Shown here in pieces: positions 32,455 to 42,148 of a stretch of 64,000 nucleotides of DNA; position 1 is the stretch's first letter, and the number at the start of each line of letters is the position of its first letter. The notes under the pieces are model-generated. The model was given only the letters and a program-made list of their open reading frames with translations, did not search any database and was not told the DNA's origin. The stretch covers positions 1-64,000 of the forward strand of contig JASAMV010004520.1 of the NCBI GenBank assembly GCA_030248065.1. The letters run 5' to 3'. This DNA comes from Rhynchonema sp. JSB1_4. Its lineage: Eukaryota; Nematoda; Chromadorea; Monhysterida; Xyalidae. The translations under genes were made by a program, and so were the position numbers.

Positions 32455-33035
32455 ATGTCTGCCTCGCCATCGGTCCAACTGCTGTGCGCTGGTCTGCTGC
32501 TGTTGATCGCCACGCAATCAACGACACAAGAATGTGCCAAGAAAACGTACTGGCGGCTGCAAGTGAGAACGGGAAAAATGGGTATACGAACAGCTGGGTG
32601 AAAGTGACCCTGTTCGCGCAAAAGCCCGACAGCCGAGAAGTCTTCGAGGCAGCCTCGTTCTGGTTGGACCACAACTGGTACGACGACTTCGAGAGGTACA
32701 ATGTGGACACGTACACATTGTGCCCCAATGTTGACGGCCCAATCGTGCGCATTGGCTTCTCAATTCATCCGTACCATTGGGATGAAAGATTTTGGGATCT
32801 CGACTGGGCCGCTCTAAGAATATCCGACGATGATTCGTATGCGACGAATTTTTTCTTTGACTTCTAAATCCGTCTCTACCAAGACCACAGTGGCGTGTGG
32901 AACACGCAGAAGGATGTGTCCCGTTGCGTGTATTCGGCGGACGGCGGCGGCTTGGACGATCGGGGTTGGCGCTGTCTGATCGCAAAGCCACCCGATCAAA
33001 ACTGCTCAGCCCCCGCTCCCAATCCACACCCCTGA
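32455..33035 (+). pseudogene. Secreted PLAT-like single-exon gene, disrupted
   Basis: The ATG at 32455 opens a signal peptide (LLCAGLLLLIATQS), then ECAKKTYWRLQVRTGK, the first strand of a PLAT-like fold. The PLAT-like sequence then continues in the next frame (TNSWVKVTLFAQKP, a WDLDWAALRI strand). The shift maps to a run of five A at about 32574-32579. A TAA at 32865-32867 is followed by 55 further codons in the same frame with coding-like composition (GVWNTQKDVSRCVYSADGGG), ending in TGA at 33035. Either this is a young intron-less pseudogene, or the assembly has a homopolymer error and the TAA ends the protein. It is close to the PLAT/TSP1 gene at 22.8-28.1 kb. Confidence 0.6.
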
Positions 33036-33699
33036 TCACATGTATAAGATTATTTGAATCAGTAATTATTTCTTCTTCTTCGCTAGTAGTTGCTTGTGTT
33101 CCCTTTATCTCTTCTGAGAATTCTCTCCTATGATGATATCCTTTTTCTTGGAATTAACGGATAATAATCTCTAGCTTCTAAATATTCGTGTTTTAAAAAT
33201 TTCTTTGAGTGATGATTTTATTTTCTCTCAGTATGTAATGTGGAATGGGATAAAATATGAGTGAAAACAATTTTGGATTAATGCGTCATGGTTGAAAAAC
33301 GGCATACCTGAAAAACATATCATATCAGATCGGTTATCGCGCTCAACTTTCGCATGAAGCAAGCAAGGGCGAGATTTACAGAATATCATAAACAGCATGC
33401 CAGTATCGCCCTTCATTTATTCATAATTACCAGTCTGGGACGGTAACGACATGGAGCCGTCCGCGGGCTCGGATCCCGGTGAACACCACTGTTTGAATCC
33501 CAGTTGAATCTGTCAGAATTAGTCGACCACCAGAGGCCAACCGCATCTTTTTGAAAGGAAATGAAAAAGAAAAATTGAAATAATCGCCCAATTTGATTTG
33601 AACATTGATTGAATCATTTCAGTTTCGTTCATCTCGAATTGACAGGAAGATCATTCGAGTTCTAGAAGCAATAATTCCGGCTCATTCTTTGATCGCAAA
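33036..33699. other. Intergenic spacer upstream of VTA1
   Basis: Mostly A/T-rich, with no repeat ends recognised. The proximal part presumably holds the VTA1 promoter and 5' UTR. No gene seen. Confidence 0.4.
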
Positions 33700-36600
33700 A
33701 TGGCATCGATCCCGAACGAACTGAAGCCGATCGCTCATTACATCAAGATTGCCAATGAACACAAATCGCGCGATCCTGCTGTTTATTATTGGTGTTCGTT
33801 TTTTACCTGATAGCTGATATTTGTGTGTTTTGCTGTTTTAAATGCAAACACAACCGAAAATTGTTTCCAGGTCTATTTTACGCTGTGCAAACGGGACTGA
33901 AGATTGACAAAACTGGCGATGAACCGAAAAAGTACCTTCTGTCGCTGCTGGATCTGTTGGAAACGGTTGGCTTTTGTTTGCAATAGCCTACTTGTAACAT
34001 TCACGCAGAGAAAAAATCAACTCGGTACACTCAGTGGTGTCGTTGGAAAATCAAAAAGCCAGAATACTGGATTATACTTGCGGGCCGGAAAAAAACCGTT
34101 TTTTTTCCAAAAAAAAACCGAAAAAAAACCGTTTTTTTTCCGAGGCCCGGAAAAATACGTTTTTATTTTTCCGGAAATTTTTCCAAGTGGCAACTCTTGG
34201 AAAAAAAACGGTTTTTTTTTCAAAAATTTCCGAAATATTTTCATAGGTTGCGAAAGGATGTTGTCAAAACCAATGTAAATCGGTGCTAAACAGTTCAAAA
34301 TGAGCACTTTTTAATCTCCAGGTGCATTTTTAGCCTGTTTCAGGCCATTTCCAGACAAAATTTTCTCCAAAATAGGCGTTTTTGGACCATGGGTATCCTT
34401 AAGTACTGGAAAAATATTTGGAAAAAAACGGTTTTTTTTCCGAAAAAAAACGGTTTTTTTCCAAAAATATATTTTGCGGAAAAATACGCAAGTATATACT
34501 GGATACCCATAATTCAAAATTTTTGGATACCGGATGGATGCCCAAAATGAAAAATCCCGAATCCGGGGGGGGGGGGGTGGTTGCCCCCTAAAATAAAAAA
34601 TCTCGGATACCCACTCAGGGGGCTGTTAAAAAAGGTCATTTTTAGATGAGCAAAGTCGGTGTTGGAAGTACAAAAATGGTCATTTTGGGCAGTGTAGTGG
34701 CAGGCCCGGCCCAAGCTGTGTAGTACTTGGCCAGGGTGTTGACGATAGATAGATGACCCAAGTCCAAAATCTGGGGGGTCGACCCAAACTTGTTGACGAT
34801 AGATAGATTAGCTCAAAAGTGTTGCCGATAGATAGATGAAATCAAAAAGTGTTGACGATAGATAGATGAATTTGAGGGGGACCCCCCACCCCCACTAGGC
34901 ATGGGCACCAATACCAATACCCAATCAATACCAATACCCAGAGGGGGTAACCCCCCAATCCCCCTGCCACTACTATGATTTTGGGGGTTATGCTTGCGCT
35001 AGCAAGCGATTTTGAGCATTTTGGAGGTAAAAAGGGGCGATTTTTACTGTCTTCGGAAAAATTTTGGGGTTGGACAGAAAATGCTTGGACAAAAAGTCAG
35101 TATACCGGGTACCCCCCGGGGTGAAAAATCAAGACACCTGATACCAGTGTGGGGGCAGGCCATGTCAGGCCAATCGACCCAAGATACCGTAAAAACCTAC
35201 ATACAGCCCCCCCCGCCCCGGAATAGCGCCCCCCTCGGGGGTACACTACAACTGCGTGGGTTTGGGTTGACCCACACAGTTGGAAAAAACACACGCCCAC
35301 ACAGATGAAAGAGCCACATACCGACACATTTACGCGGCTGGAGGTGGAGGTACCACACATCATTTTTTAACCAAATTTACTAACTTTTAAGCTGGTAAAT
35401 TTTTTCAGAAGCTACTAAATTTTAGAATTTAGTAGCTTTTTGCTTCTTATTTTTTCACTCGCTAAAAAGAACTAGTAAATTTTAGAAAAAGCTGCTAAAA
35501 TTTACCCTCTCAGAACCATTTTTAAGGGGAAACATCGGAAAATTTCGCGCGCTACGCGCGCATTCCGGTCACCTGCTTTGGTACCGTGCCGTTTACGGCA
35601 CAAATGAGCATGCACATCATCAGTTGGTTGATGCGTTGGCTTCAAAGCGCTAAGTGTTGCACCTAAAGTACATATAAAGGCAATCTAGCCGCTGATGTCA
35701 CCGCCGCGAAATCTACAGTATACCAGAGGCTGAGATGTTCCACCGCTTCTCGACTTAGACGTGAAGCGATATTTACGTAGTTCGATGTTTCAGGCTGCTT
35801 TTCAGCCACGCGGCTGAGCTGAGTGCTCTATCTGAGGCACAATTTTACAACACAGGGAATTTTTCTTTGGGCCACAGTTTGAGATAGAGTTGCTCCACTA
35901 ATTTCGACCAGCGTAAAAGATGTTCATTAGCTGTAGAGGAATAACTTTTACGCTGGTCAAAATTAGTGGAGCAACTCTATCTCAAACTATGGCCCAAAGA
36001 AAAATTCCCCGTGTTATAAAATTGTACCTCTTTAGAGCCATTCGGCTCACACAGTACTCTGCGCGTGGCATGAAACATTGAACTAAAGAAAAATCGCTTC
36101 ATGCATAAGTCGAAAAACGGTGTAATGGCTCAGACTGTGGTATACTGTAGATTTCGCGGTGGTGACATCAGCGGCTGGATTGCCTATAGTAACATTACGC
36201 CAACACGAGCCCGATTTCGGAGGTGGCTTGGGAAACCTTACACTTTGTAGAATGCAACGCGGTGCATGAGGATTTCTCTTTCTTTGCGTTTTGCAAGCCC
36301 GCCACCTCCAAAATCGGGCTCGTGTTGGCGAAGTTTGCCTTTACTGTTGCAGATTAATGGGTTGGGTACCAGACCGCAGACCACCAATGTGATTGTGATA
36401 TAGAAATGTTTCCCTGACCCGTTGGGATTAGGGTTAGAGGTCGGGGGGTACCCGACAGCCGACACCCGACATCTGGAACTACCCGACACCCGACATCTGA
36501 GAAAAAAGCCGACACCCCACAGTTGCAAAAAAAACCGACACCGGTTCGAAGAAAATTTTCTCCCAAAATTCTTCTCTCAGCAAAACTGATGTTTTGAACC

Positions 36601-39600
36601 GTAAGTGTCGGCTGCCGGGTCCCAAAAAACCCGACATCTGGAGGTACCCGACACCCGACACCTACACTTTTTTGGCGCCCGACACCCGACATCTCTCTAA
36701 CCCTAATTGGGATATTAACAGTTTCGGGGCAGTAGTACAGCCACAGTAGATTTCAACAAATGGGCCGGTGACGGCCAGCAGAATTTCAGTGGGTCAATGG
36801 GGAGCCTCAGCCAGTTAGGGCGCGGCCAGGCAGATGCGGACTGCGGACATTGAAAAAAAACTATGTCCAATGTCCGCAGTCCGCATCTAAAGGCAAACTA
36901 CACCAACATGAGCTCGATTTCGCAGCTGGCAGAATAGTGAAACATTCTGACGTGACTGCTGATCTGGGAAATGTTACACGTTGAAGAATACAAGGTGGAG
37001 CATGATGATATTCTTTTTCTATTCGTTTTGAATACACACCACCTTCGAAATCGGGCTCATGTTGGTGTAGTTTGCCTGTAAAGGCAGTCTACGGGAGGTT
37101 GTCACTCAGCCCCAGAATACCGTAACCAATCGCAAGCGAGATCGTTGCGAGACCCATGCTGATCGCTGCTTATCGACACGTGCATTAGCGGCAGCAAGCT
37201 GGAAATTGTCATCGTGCGCGTCGATCACCAAAACTTGGAAATGTTGGTTGGTGTTGGTGCTAACACGCAAAACATAGATAAAAAACAAAATGGTCTCGCC
37301 ACGATCCTTGCAGATCAAAATTACGGTGGGTTACGGTATTCGGGGCTGAGTGACAACCTCCCGTAGACTGCCTTTACCTGGCCGCACTTGCGGACTGCGG
37401 TTTGCGGACGATCGAAACATTTTTTGATTGTGTTTGCTAGTGCGATATACAACTAAAGGCAAACTACGCCAACACGAGCCCGATTTCGGAGTTGGTGCAC
37501 CAGCAAAACGCAAAGAAAGAGAAATCCTCATGCACCACGTTGTATTCCACAACGTGTGACGTTTCCCAAATCAGCAGCCACGTGTGAATGTTTCACTAAT
37601 CTACCACCTCTGAAATCGGGCTCGTGTTGGCGTAGTTTGCCTTTACAGGGTTGTGAATATATTGCAATGTGGAATCCTACCCTGTTGCCTGCCATTCAAT
37701 ACCATGAAACATTCTAACGTGTGTCCTTATTCTGTGTTTGCTGTGTTTGATACGTGGCAGCCGTCAGTTTGTGTGTGTGTGTTGGCAATTGATTATTGTG
37801 AGTTGGCAGATATTACATGGATGTTTCAGGCAACAGCAGAAGACAACACAGTTTTATGCACGGTGTTGAAGTTTGCATATTTGCAACCCTGTAGTTGTAT
37901 GCTTGCTGGCAAACACAATCAAAGAAATGTTTCGATTGTCCGCAGTCCGCAAGTGCGGCCAGGTATTGGTCGCACAATGATCATATAAGAATTCATCAAA
38001 TCAATCCTGATTTTCACGTTCAGTCACTCTTAACCACTGTGCTATTTGTGATTCTCACAAAACATTTTCAGCTGAAAATATAATCCAGCACCACCCACGC
38101 CGCCGCGGGCGAAACCCTCTCACCTGCGCCGCGCAACGCAACCCGCCCCCCACCCCCCCCTCGAGGAAAAAAACCCAAAACCCGCGTAGATGCGGACTGC
38201 GGACATTGGACACAGAAATCTTTCAATGTCCGCAGTCCGCATCTACCTGGCCGCGCCCAAAGATAATCCGATTAGCAGTCCCAAAAAGTTATTTCCAAAT
38301 GTAACAAACGGCCAAAAGACTAAAATTTTTACGCACACTTAGCGCGTTTGTGGTCAGTCCATGTCCGGTTGTGTGGTCAAGGATAACAGTTTTGTGTCTT
38401 TGTGTAGACAACCAGCTTTGTGTCCCATATGCTCCACCACAACTATTGTTTGTCAATGTCAACTACGAAAAAAAGGAGCAATAACTATTTCCTCCTTTCG
38501 CAGTGGGTGCCTGTTAGTGTGGATCTGTATGACAGAAGTTCCTAGCGTGTAACAAACAACCCACGGAACTGGAGCACAATGCAAAACCCACTGACCAATT
38601 CAACGAGAAGGATGATGCAAAATCCCAAAATTTTCATTATGACCAGCAGTCTCAACTCGGCTATATTTTCATTAGTGCCAAAAAAGCCATAAACGGTAAT
38701 AAAACGACGTAGTATAACCCCCTTTTGATATAAGTCGGTAAATTGTGGAAATCGACAGCAACAAGGTGGTAAAACACCTAAAAAGTGGTTTTTGGAACAA
38801 GCTAGTAAAACTTTTGAAAAGCTACTAAAATTTTTAGTTTAGTAGCTTTTTGCTAGCAGCCGAATTTGAAAAAATGAACCCTGCCACACATCCACACCCA
38901 CGTCCGATCGCTACTGTCCCTGTATTTATATATCGCTCTCTCTGTTTTCGTTTTGCAGGTCAAGAAGACGCTAAAGGAGCTAGAGGCGGTCACACACGAC
39001 ATGGTCGCACAAGCACACTTGGAAGAGTACACGTTGAAGTTGTTCATGTTTGCCGACAATCAGGACAGGGCTGGCAATTTTAACAAGTCGGTAGTCGGTT
39101 GCTGGGATTTGTTTTTGAAAAAGTTTCCGTTCCGGTGCAATTTGCACCAGATATCAAAGATTTTTATTTGGTATATTTAACTGCGTGAGACTTTTTTGAA
39201 TTGTAGTTGATACTAGACGGGGCCCGTGCCGTGCCACCCCCCCCCCCGCATACCCAAAGCTGCCCGTGAAAATTGACCCGTCCGCACCTCCGAGGGAGGG
39301 GGCCACAGACATATAGTCCAACCACGAACTCAGGAGACAACTTATTTTGAAGTTGACTTGAACAGATCCAATAATGTTCCGGTTCCACGTATTTCGGAAA
39401 TGAAAGAAAGAGAAACGCATGTATTTTTTAAAAAACACGCTCTCCGCCTCGGTGCGTAAATTCCCTTTTGACTCCCAAAACATTTGTGTGTTCAACGACG
39501 TTGCTGTTTGCGTAAGCACGTAGCAAATTGAGGTCAGCCAGCTGGAACTTGTCATCATGTCTCTCGGCCCAATCTCTTTGTTTTGTTTGCGAAAACCCGT

Positions 39601-41674
39601 GTAGCCGGCGCATTTTTGAATCTGGCCAAGCAAGCTTTAAAAAGAGTAGTCTCATGAGCACGTGGCTGGACTATACATACATACATACACAGATACATAC
39701 GTCTTCCTGTTTTAGTAGTATAGATTGAGGTCTACAGGAGCCACTAACCTCAAGCAGCCTGGAAACTGCCTCCGTAAAAGTTGTTTTAAAGCCGCTGTGG
39801 GACCGCTGCCTACGCCTCTAGAAATTAATGGCTTGATTAAATTTCTTTAATGCCGTTAATTCGAAAATGGTCACCCCTGCGTGACCAAGGCAGCCTCGAT
39901 TCAATCGCCAAATTTGGTTTCATCCATCACTGTTGCAGAAACGTGGTCAAAGCCTTCTACACATCCGGCTATCTGTTCGACGTCCTGACGCTGTTCGGCG
40001 AACTCGACGAGAAATTCCAAGAACATCAGAAATACGCCAAATGGAAAGCCGCCCATATCCATCAATGTTTGAAGAACGGTGAGACGCCGATTGCCGGCCC
40101 GCCGGGAGGCACTGATGATGACGTCACACATGATGCGCTGAACAATTTCGGGCCCGCTGTGACCCTGGACCCGGCGCCTTCCGACCATTCGGACCCACGT
40201 GGTGCTGTGCCCTCGATGGGGCAACCCTTTGTACCACCACCACCACAACAGCAACCAGTGCCTGTGGCAAACATTCCCACTAATGATGGTGAAGACGCGA
40301 ACACGACGACTGCCGGAGGTTGGTCAGTCAGTGGTGTCGTTGAGAGGGTTATAATTAACGCGGCCCTTGTTTTCGGGGGATTGAGGGCTGGCATAGCCGT
40401 GGGGTTAGAGAGGTGCCGGGTGTTGGGTGCCAGAAAAGTGTAGGTGTCGGGTGCCTCCCGATGTCGGGATTTTTGGGACCCGACACCCGACACTTACGGT
40501 TCAAAACATCAGTTTTGCTGAGAGAACATTTTTGAGAGAAAATTTTCTTCGAACCAAATGTTTCCGAAGGCGCAGTGTGTGACATTTTGGTGTTTATTTC
40601 GTGTAAAAAACTTGAATTCAGTAACTTGAGCCAAAAAATTGCACTACTGATGCCAGTGTAGTTTCTGGTCCGGAGGGGGAGATAGCGGACCCCCCGTTTT
40701 TTTCGGAGGGGGAGATAGTGTACCCCCGAGGGGGGAAGGGGGGAAGACCCAAATTCGGGAAAAAGTCACTTTTTGAGGTGGAAAATTTGACCTATTTTTG
40801 CCCCTTTTTGGAAAAAATTCTTCATAAAAAGGGTATTTTGGCGACTTTTGAGAACATTGACATGAAAATCACACAAAAATGGCCATTTTAGGCAAAAATT
40901 GGGGGAGATAGTGTACCCGGAGGGGGGATAGTGTACCACCCGAGGGGGAGATAGCGTACCCGGCCGAGGGGGGACCCCCTCCCCCCAGGAACTGCACTGA
41001 CTGATGCCAATGAGCAAAAATTTGCTTGTTTTTGGTCCAAAAACTAGATGTCGGGTGTCGGCTGTTTTTGCAACTGTCGGGTGTCGGGTACCTCCGATCT
41101 CTAACCCCAGCCATGGCTCGCTCACCCGCCGGTGGGTGTTGGATAACGTAACAGGAGTCAGCTTTGAACGCAGGCGAGAGCAGGCTAAACGCTGCTTATT
41201 CTGCCTGACCTGACCGGGGCGCTTTGTTTATTTGTCCGGTAATGCTACAGTCGAACATGAAGCGTGTTTCGGCGAATTGGTGCTGAGTTTATCAGTAACA
41301 CTGATCAGTATTCCTCCTGGATGTCGGGTGTCGGCACCCAAAAAAGTGTTGGTGTCGGCCGTCCACCCCCCCCCCCTCCCCTGATCCCGATCCCTACCAG
41401 ATGGGGCAGCAGCTTCGCAGCTGTCAGGCCTCGCTGTCAACTCGGTATCGTGCCCATTTAGTATTGCATCAGATAGAACATGCATCGGCGGTGCCTGATT
41501 TGCCACGAACGAAAAGAAATTGCAGGCGGCCCGCAACTGACCACCGCGCACTACAACAAGGCGTCCAAGCTGTGCAAGTATGCCATCAGCGCGATGCAGT
41601 ACGAAGACGCACCGGCAGCGATTGACAACCTCGTGAAAGCGATGCGAGTGCTGCAGACTGGAAAGATTGAGTGA
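33700..41674 (+). CDS. VTA1: VTA1/LIP5 homolog, ESCRT-III/VPS4 regulator
   Basis: Exons 33700-33793, 33871-33965, 38959-39086, 39939-40318 and 41526-41674 join in phase to 281 residues (human about 307). The N-terminal Vta1 domain has IANEHKSRDPAVYYW, FYAVQTGLKI, AHLEEYTLKLFMFADNQDRAG, AFYTSGYLFDV, YAKWKAAHIHQCLKNGETP and a Gly/Pro linker. The middle is Pro/Gln/Asp-rich. The C-terminal VSL helix pair (KYAISAMQYEDAPAAIDNLVKAM) binds the VPS4 ATPase. The family stimulates VPS4 to recycle ESCRT-III at endosomes. Intron 2 is about 5 kb and intron 4 about 1.2 kb, both swollen by transposon and foldback insertions. The ATG at 33700 matches the family start. It ends 475 bp before the RALBP1 ATG on the same strand. 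Confidence 0.95.
34073..34496. mobile_element. hAT-like MITE, TATACTTGCGGG family, copy A
   Basis: Termini TATACTTGCG and CGCAAGTATA with a perfect 8-bp duplication TACTGGAT (34065-34072 and 34497-34504). The ends carry GGAAAAAAACCG words. A CAGTGGTGTCGTT end lies just upstream at 34032. It is in VTA1 intron 2. Confidence 0.9.
34690..34977. mobile_element. hAT-like MITE, CAGTGTAGTGGC family
   Basis: Termini CAGTGTAGTGGCAGG and CCTGCCACTACTATG with a perfect duplication ATTTTGGG (34682-34689 and 34978-34985). The interior has four GACGATAGATAGAT repeats and some CCAATACC units. A related end lies near 12908. Confidence 0.88.
35675..36188. repeat. Nested foldback, AAAGGCAATCTAGCCGC family
   Basis: Outer inverted arms read AAAGGCAATC(T/C)AGCCGCTGATGTCACC. 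An inner palindrome at 35830-36030 has arms of about 90 bp (CACAGGGAATTTTTCTTTGGGCC) around TTCGACCAGCGTAAAAG. ATGTTTC motifs appear on both sides of the inner hairpin. It is in VTA1 intron 2. Confidence 0.85.
36199..36332. repeat. Foldback, CCAACACGAGCCCGATTTCGG family
   Basis: A short element with inverted arms CAACACGAGCCCGATTT and its complement. It is related to 36889-37080, 37453-37646 and 5934-6124. Confidence 0.8.
36429..36705. mobile_element. hAT-like MITE, TAGGGTTAGAG family
   Basis: Termini TAGGGTTAGAG and CTCTAACCCTA with flanks GTTGGGAT and ATTGGGAT (7 of 8). The ends hold CCGACACCCGACATC words. A related element is at about 40400-41109, with similar words near 6482 and 41320. 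Confidence 0.8.
36831..36888. repeat. Palindrome with GATGCGGACTGCGGACATTG arms
   Basis: A 58-bp hairpin whose arms match the palindrome at 38186-38246. Arms of the same type (GCGGACTGCGG) also bound 37377-37963. Confidence 0.8.
36889..37080. repeat. Foldback, AAAGGCAAACTACACCAAC family
   Basis: Inverted ends AAAGGCAAACTAC(A/G)CCAACA and complement, with a central GTGAAACATTCTGACGTG. It abuts the next foldback directly. Confidence 0.82.
37079..37376. repeat. Foldback, AAAGGCAGTCTACGGGAGG family, copy B
   Basis: Inverted arms of about 70 bp, homologous throughout to 19963-20262, including the AAGCTGGAAATTGTCATC loop segment. Confidence 0.85.
37377..37963. repeat. Foldback with GCACTTGCGGACTGCGG arms
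   Basis: Arms CCTGGCCGCACTTGCGGACTG and the complement enclose ATGTTTC on one side and GAAACAT on the other. A second foldback (37453-37646) is inserted inside it. Confidence 0.8.
37453..37646. repeat. Foldback nested in another foldback
   Basis: Ends TAAAGGCAAACTACGCCAACA and complement, with a centre GTGAATGTTTCAC. It is close in sequence to 36889-37080. Confidence 0.82.
38186..38246. repeat. Palindrome with TAGATGCGGACTGCGGACA arms
   Basis: A 61-bp hairpin, a second copy of the 36831-36888 palindrome. Arms are nearly perfect. Confidence 0.8.
39313..39674. repeat. Foldback element, ATAGTCCA(A/G)CCACG family, copy B
   Basis: Inverse-oriented copy of 25319-25672, in VTA1 intron 3. It ends at a short CATA microsatellite. 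Confidence 0.78.
40400..41109. mobile_element. hAT-like element with nested MITE, GGGGTTAGAGAGG ends
   Basis: Ends TGGGGTTAGAG and CTCTAACCCCA contain CCGACACCCGACA-type words. A complete CAGTGTAGTT-family element (40654-40999) sits inside. I could not define a clean outer target duplication. It is in VTA1 intron 4. Confidence 0.65.
40654..40999. mobile_element. hAT-like MITE, CAGTGTAGTTTCTGG family
   Basis: Termini CAGTGTAGTTTCTGG and CCAGGAACTGCACTG with a perfect duplication ACTGATGC (40646-40653 and 41000-41007). It has GGGGGAGATAGTGTACC words and is a diverged relative of 11478-11915. Confidence 0.9.
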
Positions 41675-42148
41675 TTCGTTTGTCGCGGGTGTCATTCGTC
41701 ATTGGTTGTTGAAGTTGTTTCGAATTTTTATTCGTGAAAATGTATGTATGATATCATCTTGTGCGTGGAAGTGAATTATCATGATGATCTACTTCTGTGT
41801 TAGTTTATTCTCTGATCAACGGCCGTAGTTTATGCCATATAGTGATTTATCCTTATTTTTTTATTCGTGGTATTGGGAACAATTATTGCATTATTCGTGC
41901 TTGTTTCCCTGTTTTCTTATACCAGTCGGTCTGTTGGAGAGAGACTGGCATTCTAATCAAGTGATCAATTTTTTGATAAAATTGCAAACATTGATTGCGC
42001 TGTTTTGCTATTTCCTGTCGATGTTAATCATATCGCGGTCCAGTCGAAACTGGTGCTTACCATTTCATTTGCAAACATGTATTTATGTTCGGCAATATCG
42101 GTTTATTCAGTTCACAGGACCCGCACCAACAAACCAACTCGCAATACA

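Noticed and set aside
37743..37800. GTGTGTGT microsatellite as a regulatory element
   Set aside because: A short dinucleotide run inside a foldback, with no evidence of function.
39850..40443. Whole 197-codon frame as a single-exon gene
   Set aside because: Only 39939-40318 is coding (VTA1 exon 4); the rest reads into intron and MITE sequence.
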